Positions 38,897-51,239 of a DNA stretch of 64,000 nucleotides are shown here, in pieces. The notes under the pieces were generated by a model, which saw nothing but the letters and a program-made list of their open reading frames with translations, ran no database searches and was not told where the DNA came from. Source of the stretch: Corynebacterium anserum (GTDB lineage: Bacteria; Actinomycetota; Actinomycetes; Mycobacteriales; Mycobacteriaceae). Position 1 is the stretch's first letter; each line of letters begins with the position of its first letter. The position numbers and the translations under genes are program-made. The stretch covers positions 1,860,001 to 1,924,000 of the forward strand of contig NZ_CP046883.1 in NCBI RefSeq assembly GCF_014262665.1, in the 5' to 3' direction.

Positions 38897-39553
38897 CTAA
38901 TTCACAGACACATTTTCACCATACAACTCGCCGACCGGGAGGCGAGGATCAGAAGGCCAGTACTCCTGCGGAGTCAATGTCACGGTGACTTTCTGCCCGT
39001 CGTATTGGCTAAACGCACTCGTAGGCGGAATGCTATCTATTCCATGCGGTTGCCCAAGCCCAAAGAGTTTCGCCTCCCTGGTACTCACGCCATTTCCTCC
39101 AGAACTCTTGGCCTGGACTTTCATGCTGTAATCTGGAATAAAGACCGCGTATATCTCGTCATTTCTCTCTCCGCTAGGCGTTTGCTCATATCCTTGCAAA
39201 CGAGCTAAATCCCATGCTCCGAGCAGACGAATAGTACCTGTCGCCGTAATGCGTTCGCCCACCCTGTAGACCCTCGAAACATCGCCCTGGCTACCGGCAC
39301 CATTGCCGCTGATCGCTACCGAAGAATCTGAACCCCGGGACCCTTTACCGCCCACAGTCGGCTGCGGTGCAGCCTCCTTCGAGCCGACGCCTTCGCGAGC
39401 ATCACGCTGCTGTGTGGCGCTATGCTCCGTGGAGTCCACCGCAGCGGTCGATGCACCGTGCCCATCAGAGTTATTCCCGTTACCTCCTGAAATCAGGTAG
39501 ATGACCAGATACCCTAGCGCGATCACCGCAAGGATAGCGGCCACGATAGCCAC
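38897..39553 (-). CDS. Membrane-anchored hypothetical protein; N-terminus interrupted by in-frame stop
   Basis: From GTG 39553 the product is 218 residues: a membrane helix at the very start (IVAAILAVIALGYLVIYLI), a serine/glycine-rich linker and a beta-rich outer domain (YRVGERITATGTIRLLG ... VTVTLTPQEYWP). The same frame continues upstream to ATG 39679. It encodes a glutamine/proline/glycine-rich cytoplasmic tail (QGSQQPASGQAPFPGQRG) typical of such actinobacterial proteins, but codon 7 is TAG (39659-39661). Either the gene is disrupted, translation restarts at GTG 39553, or the stop is a sequencing error. Function not recognised. Confidence 0.65.
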   Translation of the reverse strand: MAIVAAILAVIALGYLVIYLISGGNGNNSDGHGASTAAVDSTEHSATQQRDAREGVGSKEAAPQPTVGGKGSRGSDSSVAISGNGAGSQGDVSRVYRVGERITATGTIRLLGAWDLARLQGYEQTPSGERNDEIYAVFIPDYSMKVQAKSSGGNGVSTREAKLFGLGQPHGIDSIPPTSAFSQYDGQKVTVTLTPQEYWPSDPRLPVGELYGENVSVN

Positions 39554-39818
39554 TACCTTGACCCCATGACCCTGCTGCTGATTTCCCCTCTGCCCTGGAA
39601 ACGGTGCCTGCCCACTTGCTGGCTGCTGAGACCCTTGTGGGTACCACGAGCCGGGATACTACTGTCGTCCATTCGTCATAAACTCAGATTAATCCAATGC
39701 TCCTGGGACGCAATTTTCCACTAAAGCTCAACGTGATGCTGTAGGCACCATGGTTTTCACCTCAGGAGACAACCATATTCCAAATCAGCGAAGGTTCGCT
39801 GCCGCTCGGCGGATCGCC

Positions 39819-40382
39819 TCACCCTCGCAACGCGCTTCTTAAGCGCGGATCAGATAACTGTTCCACCATCCACGGGCTAAAGGCGAAAGGAGTGGCGTCG
39901 ATGGAAGAAAAAAGGTCAGACAAAGCCACCCAACGGTAATCACAGACCTCATCACTGTTCGGCCGCGGATCACTCACAGCCCGTGCAATAAAAACCGGAC
40001 ATATTTCCCACTCCACGACCCCGGTCACGTCCACAGCTCGATAACGAAAATCTGGCAGTGCCTCAGTTAACACCTCCACCCGCATCCCCAGTTCCTGTTG
40101 GGCACGCCGCACCACAGCATCCGCCGTAGTCTCCCCCGGCGCCGGATGGCCACACACAGAATTTGTCCATACCCCCGGCCACGCGCTTTTCTCCAACGCC
40201 CGACGAGTCACCAATAGCTCACGACGTTCATTGAGAATATAACTAGAAAACGCCAAATGGAGCGGCGTATGCCGCGAATGCACCTCCGACTTCAGTGCTT
40301 GCCCAATGTGGTTGCCCGCATCGTCAACGAGGATCACCAGTTCATCTCGCTCGTTAGTCGACGCAGTAGTTTCGCCTATCAT
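39819..40382 (-). CDS. idi: Isopentenyl-diphosphate delta-isomerase, type I
   Basis: 187 residues from ATG 40382, chosen for its GAGGAGA ribosome site; ATG 40403 is an alternative. Nudix-fold isomerase that interconverts isopentenyl and dimethylallyl diphosphate. HTPLHLAFSSYI and WTNSVCGHP carry the metal-binding histidines and catalytic cysteine of the family. Further on are RAQQELGM (catalytic glutamates in the Nudix helix) and WEICPVFIAR. It follows crtB by about 50 bases and is probably co-transcribed for carotenoid or other isoprenoid supply. Confidence 0.93.
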   Translation of the reverse strand: MIGETTASTNERDELVILVDDAGNHIGQALKSEVHSRHTPLHLAFSSYILNERRELLVTRRALEKSAWPGVWTNSVCGHPAPGETTADAVVRRAQQELGMRVEVLTEALPDFRYRAVDVTGVVEWEICPVFIARAVSDPRPNSDEVCDYRWVALSDLFSSIDATPFAFSPWMVEQLSDPRLRSALRG

Positions 40383-40435
40383 CACCGTCTCCTCGCTCAG
40401 CATCCGCCTGCAGACAGCCTATCTGGACGCAGAAA

Positions 40436-41335
40436 CTATCCGAATAAGGACATCCACAACGCTTCACCAATCGCCTGTGCCGTAATCCACATCTTATGCG
40501 GAGCACTGATCCGGATTCGTCTCCTATGCAGCGCGGCTGCCGACCGAGAATCCACCTTATCCGTAAGGTTTTCAAAAAGCTTAGTGGCCGCCAAGACCCC
40601 CATCCGTGCTCCCAGAGGTAGAAGAGGAATGGCAGTACGAGCACGGGTGAGATCGTCTCGGATATCCGCCACAATCTGCTTCTTAGTGCCGTCAGTGAGC
40701 CCCTCAACAGCACACGCCGGAAAATACACCCTCCCTAGTTCCTGTGTATCCTCCGCGTAGTCACGGAGAAAATTAATCTTCTGAAAGGCAGCGCCTAGGC
40801 TACGTGCCCCTATATCCATTTGCTCCCGCAGATCAGGGGTGACTTGGCGCCCCGCCAAGAAAATGTCCACGCACATTACACCAATGACCTCAGCCGAGCC
40901 ATAAATGTAGTCATCCAGACTGTTATCGCTGTGCTCATTGTGCGACAAATCTGTACGCATGGAACGAAAGAAGGCTCTGACATCGTCAGTACGGATCCCA
41001 CAGCGGCGTGCCGTACCTGCGTAGGCGTGTAACACGGGATCAACATGAAAACGCGACGCCGGGGCGGCGATGACAGCGCGCTCATAGTTATCCAACAATG
41101 TCGCGATGTCCTCATCCCTTACTCCTGCCTGACGAGCCGAACCATCGACGATCTCATCGGCAATGCGCACCATCGCATATAGATTACGAATGTCAGACTT
41201 TATTGCTGGAGAAAGCAGAGCTGTCGCCAACCCGAAGCTTGAGGAGTAAGTGTTGATGACTTGATGGGCAGATCTCTGTGCCATGCGATCAAAGCGAGAG
41301 AGCACCTGTTGCTCGTTTTCATCCACCTTCGTCAT
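40436..41335 (-). CDS. crtB: Phytoene/squalene synthase family protein
   Basis: 299 residues from ATG 41335, with GTGGAGCAGAA upstream. A longer frame to 41452 adds an unlikely cysteine/tryptophan-rich N-terminus. It carries the two aspartate-rich motifs of head-to-head prenyl synthases: RIADEIVDGS and NFLRDYAEDTQELGRVYFP. YSSSFGLA near the N-terminus is also typical. It condenses two C20 diphosphates to phytoene in carotenoid synthesis; related enzymes make squalene. No desaturase gene is in the window, so the end product is not shown. Confidence 0.9.
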   Translation of the reverse strand: MTKVDENEQQVLSRFDRMAQRSAHQVINTYSSSFGLATALLSPAIKSDIRNLYAMVRIADEIVDGSARQAGVRDEDIATLLDNYERAVIAAPASRFHVDPVLHAYAGTARRCGIRTDDVRAFFRSMRTDLSHNEHSDNSLDDYIYGSAEVIGVMCVDIFLAGRQVTPDLREQMDIGARSLGAAFQKINFLRDYAEDTQELGRVYFPACAVEGLTDGTKKQIVADIRDDLTRARTAIPLLPLGARMGVLAATKLFENLTDKVDSRSAAALHRRRIRISAPHKMWITAQAIGEALWMSLFG

Positions 41336-41522
41336 TTCTGCTCCACTGTCGGGGCTACAGCCTTCCGGATCAGGCTTTCCGTAGCTAGGTTTCCATCCGG
41401 AGCGGTGCCGGCATAACCATAGTATTTCCTGGCATGAGCATTGCCAGCCCACACCTAGGTCTGATTAAACACCATCGCGCACTAACCGCCGTTGACACGC
41501 TTGAATACTAGCGCCACTAACC

Positions 41523-41560
41523 AAAAACGCCCGAGAAACTCATATGTTTCTCGGGCGTTA
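41523..41560 (-). terminator. Rho-independent terminator of rpoBC
   Basis: AACGCCCGAGAAAC pairs perfectly with GTTTCTCGGGCGTT, followed on the minus strand by TTTGG. It lies 54 bases after rpoC. Confidence 0.9.
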
Positions 41561-41613
41561 TCTCACTCTAAGAGAGTATCTCCACAGCATCCACTACATG
41601 GCGGACGACGAGC

Positions 41614-44600
41614 TTAGAGATCCATATCATCCAGAGGAACGGCTGCACCGGTGAATTCGCCATAGCCGTCATCACCGTAAAAGCCGTCACCGTAAATGGA
41701 CGGGATGGAGTAGGCTGCTGCGCGTGCCTCTTCCGTCGGCTCTACAGAGATGTTGCGGTAACGCGCAATACCGGTACCAGCTGGGATGAGCTTGCCGATG
41801 ATCACGTTTTCCTTCAGGCCGATCAGCTTGTCGGAGCGCTTGTTGATCGCAGCATCGGTCAAGACGCGTGTGGTCTCCTGGAAGGACGCTGCGGACAGCC
41901 AGGATTCGGTTGCCAAGGAAGCCTTGGTAATACCCATGATCTCAGCGCGAACCTCGACTGGGCGTCCACCCGACTTGACTGCTTCCTTAGAAGCGGCCAC
42001 GGCGTCTGCGTGCTCTACAAGAGATCCCGGAAGGAACTCGGTGGAACCGGAGTCGATAACCGTTACACGACGCAGCATCTGGCGCACGATGATCTCAATG
42101 TGCTTATCGTGAATGGCCACGCCCTGGTCACGGTAAACCTTCTGAACCTCATTGATCAGGTGCTGCTGTACGCCACGGCGTCCGAGGACACGCAGCACCT
42201 CATGTGGATCCGCAGAGCCCTTGAGGAGCTGCTGACCCATCTTCACGTAATCGCCGTCGCGTAGCTGACGGTCCACACCACCGGTGCCCAAGGTAGCTAG
42301 ACCCTGGCGCTTGGAGAGCTTCTCATACACCACTTCATCAGAACCGTCATCCGGAACGATGGTGACTGTGTAGAAGGCGTCGTCGTCCTCGATCTTGATC
42401 TTGCCGTCGACCGAGGCGATTGGGGACTTTGCCTTTGGAACACGAGCTTCGAAAAGCTCCTGAACACGCGGTAGACCACCAGTAATATCGCCACCCACAC
42501 CACCGAGGTGGAAGGTACGCATTGTGAGCTGAGTACCCGGCTCACCAATGGACTGTGCAGCAACAATGCCTACAGCTTCGCCGATCTCAACCTTCTTGCC
42601 GGTCGCCATCGACTTGCCATAGCACACGGAGCAAAGGCCAGTTGCGGTTGCACAAGTCAGAACGGAACGAACCTTAACTTCCTCGACGCCTGCGTTCACG
42701 AGGGCAGTGATGTCCTGTTCGCCGATGACATCTCCCTTGGAGAGGATGACGTCGCCGTTTGCACCGGTGGCGTCGTCAGCCAAGTAACGGCCTACAACAG
42801 AGGTCTCGATGAAATCGGCGCGGGTGTACTCGCCGGTCTTATTGCCTTCGCCGTCCAGAACAGGTACGGCAACAGGCAAGTTCACGCCCTGAGAGGTGCC
42901 ACAATCTTCTTCGCGAATAATGACGTCCTGAGCCACGTCGACCAAACGACGAGTCAGGTAGCCGGAGTCCGCCGTACGCAGCGCGGTATCGGCCAGACCC
43001 TTACGGGAGCCGTGAGAGTTGTTGAAGTACTCCAGAACGGACAGACCTTCGCGGAAGGATGTCTTCACGGGGCGGATGATGTACTCACCGCGTGAGTTGG
43101 TCACCATGCCCTTCATGCCAGCCAGGGTCCAAATCTGACGCATGTTACCGGCCGCACCGGACTTCACGATCATCGGAATTGGGTTGTCGTCTGGGTAGAG
43201 AGCCTCTACGGATTCACCAACGAAGTCGGTGGCTTCCTTCCACAGGTCAACCAGGGATTGGTAACGCTCTGCCTCGTTGATCTTGCCTCGTGCCATCTTC
43301 TTCTCGATGACTCGAGCCTTGGCCTCATAACCATCCAGAATTTCTTGCTTGTTCGGAAGAACCAGCACGTCGTGCATCGTGATGGTCACACCGGAACGGG
43401 TTGCCCAATAGAACCCAGCATCCTTGAGCTTGTCTACGGTCTGGGCCACGGTGATCATTGGGTACTTGGCAGCCAGGTCGTTAATGACAACCGCCTGCGG
43501 CTTCTTCGCCATGGCACCCTCAACATACGGGTAATTCCATGGCAACAGCTCGTTGAACAGAACGCGTCCCAGGGTGGTGTCCGCCAACCATGTCTGGCCG
43601 CGCTGCCACCCGTCAGGGAATTGCTCGGCCTCGACCTTAGCGTCTGGACGCAGGTGGTTGATGCGAACCTTGATTGGCGCCTGCAATCCCAGGGTGCCGC
43701 GGTCATAAGCCATGATGGCCTCAGCAAGGGAGGAGTACACGCCCTTTTCTGGCCCATTCTCATCCGCTGGTTGGTAGGCACCCTGACCGCCAAACTCATC
43801 CTTGCCCTTCTTCAAGGTCAGGTAGTACAAACCGGTCACCATGTCCAGACGCGGCATAGCTAGTGGTTTGCCGGAGGCTGGGGACAAGATGTTGTTCGAC
43901 GCAAGCATCAAGATGCGAGCTTCTGCCTGCGCCTCGGCGGACAGCGGCAGGTGAACTGCCATCTGGTCACCGTCGAAGTCGGCGTTGAACGCCTCACAGG
44001 CTAGTGGGTGCAGCTGGATTGCTTTACCCTCAACAAGGATTGGCTCGAATGCCTGGATACCCAAACGGTGCAGGGTTGGTGCACGGTTCAGCATCACTGG
44101 GTGCTCGGCGATGGCTTCTTCCAGCACGTCCCACACTTCTGGGCGCTGGCGCTCAACCATGCGCTTGGCGGACTTGATGTTCTGGGCGTAGCTCTTTTCT
44201 ACCAGTCGCTTCATGACGAATGGCTTAAACAGCTCCAGAGCCATCAGCTTTGGCAGACCACACTGGTGCAGCTTCAGCTGCGGTCCCACAATAATCACGG
44301 AACGGCCAGAGTAGTCTACGCGCTTACCCAGCAGGTTCTGACGGAAACGTCCTTGCTTACCCTTCAGAAGATCCGACAGGGATTTCAGTGGGCGGTTACC
44401 AGGACCGGTGACTGGACGGCCACGGCGGCCGTTGTCGAATAGTGCGTCGACGGATTCCTGAAGCATGCGCTTCTCATTGTTCACGATGATCTCCGGCGCA
44501 CCGAGGTCGAGCATGCGCTTGAGACGGTTATTGCGGTTAATCACACGCCGGTAGAGATCATTGAGATCAGAGGTTGCGAAACGGCCACCGTCCAGCTGCA

Positions 44601-45582
44601 CCATCGGGCGCAGCTCTGGTGGGATGACCGGGATGCAGTCCAGAACCATGGCTGCTGGGTCATTACCGGAGCGCAGAAATGCAGCCACGACCTTGAGGCG
44701 CTTGAGGGCGCGGAGCTTCTTCTGCCCCTTACCTTCGCGGATAATCTCGCGCAGGCTCTCAGCCTCGGCTTCGAGATCGAAGTTGCGGATTAGGGTCTGG
44801 ATAGCTTCAGCACCCATGCCGCCGGTGAAGTAATCCTCGTAGCGGTCGACGAGCTCGTTGTAGATATTCTCATCGACAATCATCTGCTTAGGAGCCAACT
44901 TGACGAAGGTGTTCCAGATCTCGTCGAGGCGGTCGATCTCGCGCTCGGCGCGCTCACGGATGTGGCGCATCTCGCGTTCCGCCGCTGTCTGCATCTTGCG
45001 CTTTGCGTCGGCTTTAGCCCCGGCAGCCTCGAGCTCTGCCAGGTCTTCTTCCAACTTCTTGGAACGCTCGGCCAGTTCAGCGTCTCGGTCTGCTTCGACT
45101 TCCTTCTTTTCCAGCATCATTTCAGCTTCCAGGGTGGTCTGGTCGTTGTGGCGACCTTCCTCATCCACGGAAGTGATGATGTTGGCTGCAAAGTAGATGA
45201 TCTTTTCCAGATCTTTTGGAGCCAGATCGAGCAGGTAACCCAAGCGCGATGGGACACCCTTGAAATACCAAATATGGGTAACCGGTGCAGCCAGCTCGAT
45301 GTGGCCCATGCGCTCGCGGCGAACCTTGGACTTGGTTACCTCGACGCCACAGCGCTCACAAATGATGCCCTTGTAACGGACACGCTTGTACTTGCCACAA
45401 GCACACTCCCAGTCGCGGGTTGGGCCAAAAATGCGCTCGCAGAACAGTCCGTCCTTCTCTGGCTTGAGGGTACGGTAGTTGATCGTTTCGGGCTTCTTAA
45501 CCTCACCGCGGGACCAACGACGGATGTCGTCGGCGTTAGCGAGACCAATGCGAAGCTCGTCGAAGAAGTTGACGTCCAGCAC
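41614..45582 (-). CDS. rpoC: RNA polymerase beta' subunit
   Basis: 1,322 residues from GTG 45582 ([20 protein letters not shown]). Zinc-ribbon cysteines in [20 protein letters not shown], catalytic [12 protein letters not shown] with three Mg-binding aspartates, trigger-loop region [19 protein letters not shown]. Full length for actinobacteria. It starts 77 bases after rpoB. Confidence 0.98.
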   Translation of the reverse strand: MLDVNFFDELRIGLANADDIRRWSRGEVKKPETINYRTLKPEKDGLFCERIFGPTRDWECACGKYKRVRYKGIICERCGVEVTKSKVRRERMGHIELAAPVTHIWYFKGVPSRLGYLLDLAPKDLEKIIYFAANIITSVDEEGRHNDQTTLEAEMMLEKKEVEADRDAELAERSKKLEEDLAELEAAGAKADAKRKMQTAAEREMRHIRERAEREIDRLDEIWNTFVKLAPKQMIVDENIYNELVDRYEDYFTGGMGAEAIQTLIRNFDLEAEAESLREIIREGKGQKKLRALKRLKVVAAFLRSGNDPAAMVLDCIPVIPPELRPMVQLDGGRFATSDLNDLYRRVINRNNRLKRMLDLGAPEIIVNNEKRMLQESVDALFDNGRRGRPVTGPGNRPLKSLSDLLKGKQGRFRQNLLGKRVDYSGRSVIIVGPQLKLHQCGLPKLMALELFKPFVMKRLVEKSYAQNIKSAKRMVERQRPEVWDVLEEAIAEHPVMLNRAPTLHRLGIQAFEPILVEGKAIQLHPLACEAFNADFDGDQMAVHLPLSAEAQAEARILMLASNNILSPASGKPLAMPRLDMVTGLYYLTLKKGKDEFGGQGAYQPADENGPEKGVYSSLAEAIMAYDRGTLGLQAPIKVRINHLRPDAKVEAEQFPDGWQRGQTWLADTTLGRVLFNELLPWNYPYVEGAMAKKPQAVVINDLAAKYPMITVAQTVDKLKDAGFYWATRSGVTITMHDVLVLPNKQEILDGYEAKARVIEKKMARGKINEAERYQSLVDLWKEATDFVGESVEALYPDDNPIPMIVKSGAAGNMRQIWTLAGMKGMVTNSRGEYIIRPVKTSFREGLSVLEYFNNSHGSRKGLADTALRTADSGYLTRRLVDVAQDVIIREEDCGTSQGVNLPVAVPVLDGEGNKTGEYTRADFIETSVVGRYLADDATGANGDVILSKGDVIGEQDITALVNAGVEEVKVRSVLTCATATGLCSVCYGKSMATGKKVEIGEAVGIVAAQSIGEPGTQLTMRTFHLGGVGGDITGGLPRVQELFEARVPKAKSPIASVDGKIKIEDDDAFYTVTIVPDDGSDEVVYEKLSKRQGLATLGTGGVDRQLRDGDYVKMGQQLLKGSADPHEVLRVLGRRGVQQHLINEVQKVYRDQGVAIHDKHIEIIVRQMLRRVTVIDSGSTEFLPGSLVEHADAVAASKEAVKSGGRPVEVRAEIMGITKASLATESWLSAASFQETTRVLTDAAINKRSDKLIGLKENVIIGKLIPAGTGIARYRNISVEPTEEARAAAYSIPSIYGDGFYGDDGYGEFTGAAVPLDDMDL

Positions 45583-45659
45583 GTGAACTTCCTTTCCCCT
45601 CCTCGTTCGGAGGGCCTTGGTGGTGAACGAAGGTCAGTGAGTTGAGTTAAGGGAGCGTA

Positions 45660-48600
45660 TTAGCTGACGTCCATGTCAGCGTCGGGACGCTCATCACGCG
45701 ACAAGTTGATGCCGAGGGCTGCGTTTGCATTTTCCAGCTCGTCATCGTCGTCGGAAGACAACTCCATTGGTGTGCCGTCTGCAGCCAGCACTTCAACATT
45801 GAGGCACAAGGACTGCAGCTCCTTGAGCAACACCTTAAAGGACTCAGGAATACCCGGATCTGGGATGTTCTCGCCCTTCACGATTGCTTCATAAACCTTC
45901 ACGCGGCCGACCACGTCATCGGACTTGATAGTCAGAAGCTCCTGCAGGGTGTAGGCAGCGCCGTATGCCTGCATTGCCCACACTTCCATCTCTCCGAAGC
46001 GCTGGCCACCAAACTGTGCCTTACCACCCAGAGGCTGCTGGGTAATCATGGAGTAAGGACCAGTGGAACGTGCGTGGATTTTCTCGTCAACCAGGTGGTG
46101 CAGCTTCAGCATGTACATGTAGCCCACAGACACTGGGTACGGGAATGGTTCGCCGGAACGACCATCCATCAGCTGTGCCTTACCGAAGTCGTCGACAAGG
46201 CGAATGCCGTCGCGGTTCGGGTTAGAAGAACGCAGCAGACCAGAGAGTTCGGCGTTGGAGGCGCCGTCGAAGACCGGGGTTGCGGTCAGGGAATCCGCTG
46301 GAACCTCGTAGAGGTGCTCTGGCAGCGTTTCCATCATGGCCTTGATCTTCGGGTCATCAGAGTTGGTGTCCACAGTCCAACCGGCCTTGGCTAGCCATCC
46401 AAGGTGGACTTCCAGCACCTGACCAATGTTCATACGGCGTGGCACACCGTGGGTGTTCAAGATGATGTCCACTGGGGTGCCATCCGGCAGGAATGGCATA
46501 TCTTCCTGTGGAAGAATCTTGCCCACGACACCCTTGTTACCGTGACGGCCAGCGAGCTTATCGCCGTCCTGGATCTTGCGCTTCTGGGCAACGTAGACGC
46601 GCACCATCTCGTTGACACCCGGTGCCAAATCGTCGTCATCCTCACGGGAGAACACGCGAACGCCGATGACCTTACCGGTCTCGCCATGAGGCACCTTCAT
46701 GGAGGTGTCACGGACCTCGCGAGCCTTCTCACCGAAGATCGCACGAAGGAGGCGCTCTTCTGGGGTCAACTCGGTCTCACCCTTGGGAGTGACCTTACCC
46801 ACGAGGATGTCACCATCGCGCACGTCAGCGCCAATGCGAACAATTCCGCGTTCATCTAGATCGGCGAGGACATCCTCACCGACGTTAGGAATATCGCGGG
46901 TAATTTCCTCAGGTCCTAGCTTGGTATCGCGGGCGTCGATCTCATGCTCTTCGATGTGGATAGAGGTCAAGATATCTTCCTCAACCATGCGCTGGTTCAG
47001 GATGATGGCGTCCTCATAGTTGTGACCTTCCCAAGGCATGAAAGCGACGAGGAGGTTCTTACCCAGCGCCATTTCACCATTGTCGGTACCTGGACCGTCA
47101 GCGATGACCTGTCCTGCTTCCACCCGATCACCCTCGTCAACCAGTGGTTTCTGGTTGTAGCAGGTGCCCTGGTTGGTGCGCTCAAACTTGCGCAGCATGA
47201 AGGTATCGCGCACACCCTCATCGTCCATGATGGTGATGTAGTCAGCGGAGACGTACTCCACCACACCGGACTTAGGTGCGATGATCATGTCGCCAGCATC
47301 GTATGCCGCACGCAGCTCCATACCGGTACCAACATATGGTGCCTCGGAACGCAAGAGTGGAACAGCCTGGCGCTGCATGTTCGCACCCATCAGTGCACGG
47401 TTTGCGTCGTCGTGCTCCAAGAATGGAATCATGGCTGTCGCCACGGAAACCATCTGTCGTGGCGAGACATCCATGTAGTCCACTTCGCTCGCGGGGACGA
47501 CCTCCACGTCGCCACCGCGTAAACGCACCTCGATACGCTCTTCAGTGAAGCGCTTGTCCTCATCGAACGGGGTGTTCGCCTGCGCGATGACATGGCGATC
47601 CTCTTCGTCCGCGGTGAAATAAGACACTTCGTCAGTAATTTGACCATCGACTACGCGACGGTATGGCGTCTCAATGAAGCCAAACGGGTTGACGCGCGCG
47701 AAGGAGGACAGAGAACCAATCAGACCAATGTTGGGACCCTCTGGGGTCTCGATTGGACACATACGGCCGTAGTGAGATGGGTGAACATCTCGAACTTCCA
47801 GTCCCGCACGGTCACGGGTCAAGCCGCCCGGACCCAACGCAGACAGACGGCGCTTGTGGGTCAAGCCGGACAGTGAGTTGTTCTGGTCTAGGAACTGTGA
47901 CAACTGCGAGGTTCCGAAGAACTCACGGATAGCGGCAGACACCGGGCGAACGTTGATCAGAGAGGTAGGAGTGATGGACTCCGCATCCTGCGTCGTCATA
48001 CGCTCACGCACAACGCGCTCCATACGGGATAGGCCCACCCGAACCTGGTTCTGGATCAACTCACCGACGGTGCGCAGACGGCGGTTACCGAAGTGATCGA
48101 TGTCATCGGTACCAATGGTGACCTCAACGCCTTCTGGGGAGGTCATGGTCTTCTCGCCAGCGTGTAGGCGAACCAAGTACTCGATGGTGGTGAGGATGTC
48201 CTCTTCCGTGAGGGTCATCGTGCCCTCGTTGTCACCGCCGAGCCCCAGCTTGCGATTGACCTTGTAACGTCCCACCTTCGCGAGGTCATAACGCTTTGCC
48301 TTGAAGAAGGAATTCTCCAGCAAAGCCTGCGCGGAATCGCGGGTTGGGGATTCTCCTGGGCGCTGCTTGCGGTAGATCTCCAGCAAAGCCTCATCGGTGT
48401 TAGCCACGCCGTCTTTTTCTAGCGTGGACATCATAATCTCAGAGAAACCAAAGCGATCGGTGATCTCTTGAGTGGACAAGCCCAGAGCCTTCAACAGCAC
48501 AGTCACCGGCTGACGGCGCTTACGATCAATGCGGACACCAACGGTGTCACGCTTGTCCACGTCGAATTCCAGCCATGCGCCACGGGAAGGAATAATCTTC

Positions 48601-49172
48601 ACGGAGTGCAGGGTGCGCTCGGTAGAGGCATCGATGGAAGCATCGAAGTACACGCCCGGAGAGCGAACCAGCTGGGAAACAACGACACGCTCGGTGCCGT
48701 TGATAATAAAGGTGCCCTTGTCCGTCATCATTGGGAAATCACCAATGAAGACGGTTTGGGATTTAATTTCACCAGACATTGCGTTGGTGAATTCTGCGGT
48801 CACATACAGCGGCGCCGCATAGTTAATGTCTTTGTCCTTTGCCTCGTCAATGGTGGATTTCACCTCGTCGAAGCGTGGCTCGGAGAGAGTTAAGGACATA
48901 TTTTCGGAGTAGTCCTCAATGGGGGACAGCTCTTCAAGAATGTCTTCGAGTCCACTGGTGACGCGGACTCCCTCCCCTGCCTCAGCCTGTGCCCGGGCAC
49001 GCCACTCAGGCGTGCCAATGAGCCAAGCGAAGGACTCGCGTTGGAGGTCAAGAAGGCCGGGAACCTCGATCGGAGCGTCGATCTTCGCGAAAGAGTATCG
49101 CTGAGAAGCTCCGGGAATTCCGGCCACTGAACTTGTCTGGCGGGAGACTGCCAAGATGGGTCCTTCCAGCAC
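45660..49172 (-). CDS. rpoB: RNA polymerase beta subunit
   Basis: About 1,170 residues from GTG 49172 ([20 protein letters not shown]), the start that matches other corynebacterial RpoB. GTG 49214 would add 14 residues. The rifampicin-binding stretch reads [13 protein letters not shown] and [13 protein letters not shown], so no common resistance substitution is visible. [20 protein letters not shown] ends the conserved core. Confidence 0.97.
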   Translation of the reverse strand: MLEGPILAVSRQTSSVAGIPGASQRYSFAKIDAPIEVPGLLDLQRESFAWLIGTPEWRARAQAEAGEGVRVTSGLEDILEELSPIEDYSENMSLTLSEPRFDEVKSTIDEAKDKDINYAAPLYVTAEFTNAMSGEIKSQTVFIGDFPMMTDKGTFIINGTERVVVSQLVRSPGVYFDASIDASTERTLHSVKIIPSRGAWLEFDVDKRDTVGVRIDRKRRQPVTVLLKALGLSTQEITDRFGFSEIMMSTLEKDGVANTDEALLEIYRKQRPGESPTRDSAQALLENSFFKAKRYDLAKVGRYKVNRKLGLGGDNEGTMTLTEEDILTTIEYLVRLHAGEKTMTSPEGVEVTIGTDDIDHFGNRRLRTVGELIQNQVRVGLSRMERVVRERMTTQDAESITPTSLINVRPVSAAIREFFGTSQLSQFLDQNNSLSGLTHKRRLSALGPGGLTRDRAGLEVRDVHPSHYGRMCPIETPEGPNIGLIGSLSSFARVNPFGFIETPYRRVVDGQITDEVSYFTADEEDRHVIAQANTPFDEDKRFTEERIEVRLRGGDVEVVPASEVDYMDVSPRQMVSVATAMIPFLEHDDANRALMGANMQRQAVPLLRSEAPYVGTGMELRAAYDAGDMIIAPKSGVVEYVSADYITIMDDEGVRDTFMLRKFERTNQGTCYNQKPLVDEGDRVEAGQVIADGPGTDNGEMALGKNLLVAFMPWEGHNYEDAIILNQRMVEEDILTSIHIEEHEIDARDTKLGPEEITRDIPNVGEDVLADLDERGIVRIGADVRDGDILVGKVTPKGETELTPEERLLRAIFGEKAREVRDTSMKVPHGETGKVIGVRVFSREDDDDLAPGVNEMVRVYVAQKRKIQDGDKLAGRHGNKGVVGKILPQEDMPFLPDGTPVDIILNTHGVPRRMNIGQVLEVHLGWLAKAGWTVDTNSDDPKIKAMMETLPEHLYEVPADSLTATPVFDGASNAELSGLLRSSNPNRDGIRLVDDFGKAQLMDGRSGEPFPYPVSVGYMYMLKLHHLVDEKIHARSTGPYSMITQQPLGGKAQFGGQRFGEMEVWAMQAYGAAYTLQELLTIKSDDVVGRVKVYEAIVKGENIPDPGIPESFKVLLKELQSLCLNVEVLAADGTPMELSSDDDDELENANAALGINLSRDERPDADMDVS

Positions 49173-49214
49173 CTCATGCGGATTCGCTACGTTGTGGAGT
49201 GTGTAGCAAAACAC

Positions 49215-49587
49215 GCAATAGTTTGAGCGTACGGTCTTGTGATGGTCGTTTATGTGGATTTATTGCCTGCACATCCCGCACGAAGAAACAGCTAATGGAC
49301 CTTGTCAAATCACGCTTTCTTTGAGGTTTTCCTGCTAGCGTGCTTTGCCAAAGTCTCTGAGTTGGTGAATATTTTCACCAGAACTGTCTGCTCGTCGCGA
49401 CATGGGCGGACGTTAATCCAGCGCAACGAACTATCCTATAGCACCCCACACCCCTTGTCCACCCCGATTGACACGCATCGGGGGTGCATCACCGTGAGGC
49501 TCCACAGCCCTCCACGCTTCATCTCGTGCCAGCACTTTATATCATGCGGACTCTACTGCTTCAACGCGCGCTATCTCACGCGCACTA
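49215..49587. other. Intergenic region upstream of rpoB
   Basis: Presumed rpoBC promoter and leader. I see no gene. The preceding minus-strand gene ends at 49588. Confidence 0.5.
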
Positions 49588-50622
49588 TCACTCTCCGCGA
49601 TGAGAGCGTGAGGCCTTCCTCGGTCGGAACGCAAAATATAGCGCAATCACGGTCACGATACCACCAGCTACAAGGAAACCAATGCTCCACCATTTGGCCT
49701 GCAAACCAGAAATGAAATCAGAAGCCTGAGTCAGCATGCTACTTTCCACCTGGGGAGTAGTTTTTCCATTAAAGTCCAGCAAAAGCTGTACCGGTACCAA
49801 CAGACCCGCCTCGTCACGCACCATATATTCATCGCGGGTATGTTCGGTCATACCCACAAGCAATCCACTCTTAGGCTCCACTGCAATTTCCCGTTCCGCA
49901 CTGTGGAAACGCTGAGCGATAGGAGCAGTATTGGGCGGCAACCGAATGTCCATTTCCTTGGGAATGTTCATTTGGTTCCGAATGTTGCCGTACTTCTCAG
50001 CAACGTTGGTTGGAGGGATCACCTGCTTGTAAATATTAACGGTCACGCGATTGCCCTGAGAATCTTGGCGTGTTTCCTCACGATCAAACTGAGCGGGAAA
50101 AGCCCGACGCAGAGTGTAGTCATAGTAGTCGTATGAACTCTGCTCTGAGTTCTCTGGAAACTTGATCCAGTTGCCCTCCATAGGGGTGTCATGAGGAGGG
50201 CTTGCCGGGAAGTCAGCAATCTGACCACTATCGTCCACCGCTTGACCCGAACGACGGTCCACACGATAGCTGAAAATTTCAGCGGACAGCAGGGAGTCCA
50301 AATCGTCTTCAATATCCTCACGGTGGGTAGAGGCACCGACGCGCACGCTCATGGACTTGTCATCCGAAGGATCGCTCTGCGTGACGTGGAACTGCCGCAC
50401 CACCGGAGCAATGACCGTCGGATGTTGTTCTTTTTCGGGCCCATTCAGGAAGCCAGGACCGATCTCTGCCTCAGGATCATCAAGAGTGAGGGTGGTGGAT
50501 CTGAGGTCGAGTGGGAGTAATTTCGTGGCCGGAGCAACAATGGGGAGCAACGCCCCCAGTGCGATAAGCGCGGTGCCGACAAGCAACGCAAGAATGGCTA
50601 TAAGCCGTGAACGGGTTAGCAT
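49588..50622 (-). CDS. DUF3068 family membrane-anchored protein
   Basis: 344 residues: N-terminal helix (LIAILALLVGTALIALGALLPIV), a large extracytoplasmic domain and a C-terminal helix (WWSIGFLVAGGIVTVIALYFAF) with a basic tail. The pattern and sequence (LPLDLRSTTLTLDD; YDYYDYTLRRAFPAQFD) match DUF3068 proteins of mycolic-acid actinobacteria, sometimes labelled PorA-family. Function unknown; an envelope role is likely. It sits between rplL and rpoB, in the place where rplJL and rpoBC meet in related genomes. Confidence 0.85.
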   Translation of the reverse strand: MLTRSRLIAILALLVGTALIALGALLPIVAPATKLLPLDLRSTTLTLDDPEAEIGPGFLNGPEKEQHPTVIAPVVRQFHVTQSDPSDDKSMSVRVGASTHREDIEDDLDSLLSAEIFSYRVDRRSGQAVDDSGQIADFPASPPHDTPMEGNWIKFPENSEQSSYDYYDYTLRRAFPAQFDREETRQDSQGNRVTVNIYKQVIPPTNVAEKYGNIRNQMNIPKEMDIRLPPNTAPIAQRFHSAEREIAVEPKSGLLVGMTEHTRDEYMVRDEAGLLVPVQLLLDFNGKTTPQVESSMLTQASDFISGLQAKWWSIGFLVAGGIVTVIALYFAFRPRKASRSHRGE

Positions 50623-50655
50623 GACGCAATAATACGTGGTGACATCTCAGAAATG

Positions 50656-50698
50656 GCAAAAAGCCCATACCATCGGCATAACACGGATGGTATGGGCT
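50656..50698 (-). terminator. Rho-independent terminator of rplJL
   Basis: AGCCCATACCATC pairs perfectly with GATGGTATGGGCT, followed by TTTTGCC on the minus strand, 28 bases after rplL. Confidence 0.9.
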
Positions 50699-50725
50699 GT
50701 GAAATTTTTCAGGTAGTGCCTCAGA

Positions 50726-51112
50726 TTACTTGAGGGAAACCTTAGCGCCAGCCTCTTCCAGCTTGGTCTTTGCAGCCTCAGCGTCGTCCTTGGAAACGCC
50801 CTCGAGCAGAGCCTTAGGAGCAGCCTCAACCAGCTCCTTAGCCTCCTTCAGACCCAGGCCGGAAACGATCTCGCGGACAACCTTGATCACGCCGATCTTC
50901 TTAGCGCCTGCGTCCTCGAGAACAACATCGAACTCGTCCTTCTCTTCAGCAGCAGCCTCGCCGCCAGCAGCGCCTGGAACGGCGGCAGCAGCAACTGGAG
51001 CAGCAGCGGTAACGTCGAAGGTCTCTTCGAAGAGCTTCACGAACTCAGAGAGCTCGATCAGGGTCATCTCCTTGAAAGCCTCAATCAGTTCGTCGTTGGT
51101 GAACTTAGCCAT
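50726..51112 (-). CDS. rplL: 50S ribosomal protein L7/L12
   Basis: 128 residues. N-terminal dimerisation helix, alanine-rich hinge ([16 protein letters not shown]) and C-terminal factor-binding domain ([21 protein letters not shown]). Forms the stalk that recruits translation GTPases. Confidence 0.98.
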   Translation of the reverse strand: MAKFTNDELIEAFKEMTLIELSEFVKLFEETFDVTAAAPVAAAAVPGAAGGEAAAEEKDEFDVVLEDAGAKKIGVIKVVREIVSGLGLKEAKELVEAAPKALLEGVSKDDAEAAKTKLEEAGAKVSLK

Positions 51113-51239
51113 GATGGCATCCTTTCGTTCAGTGTCTGCCCGCTGACATTATGTGGTGTTCTATGCCTCGCGGACAAAAGTTTGTGAAGTATTAAAGATT
51201 GTGTATGCCGGGCTTTCGCTCCTCGCCCAGCCGCAGAAA

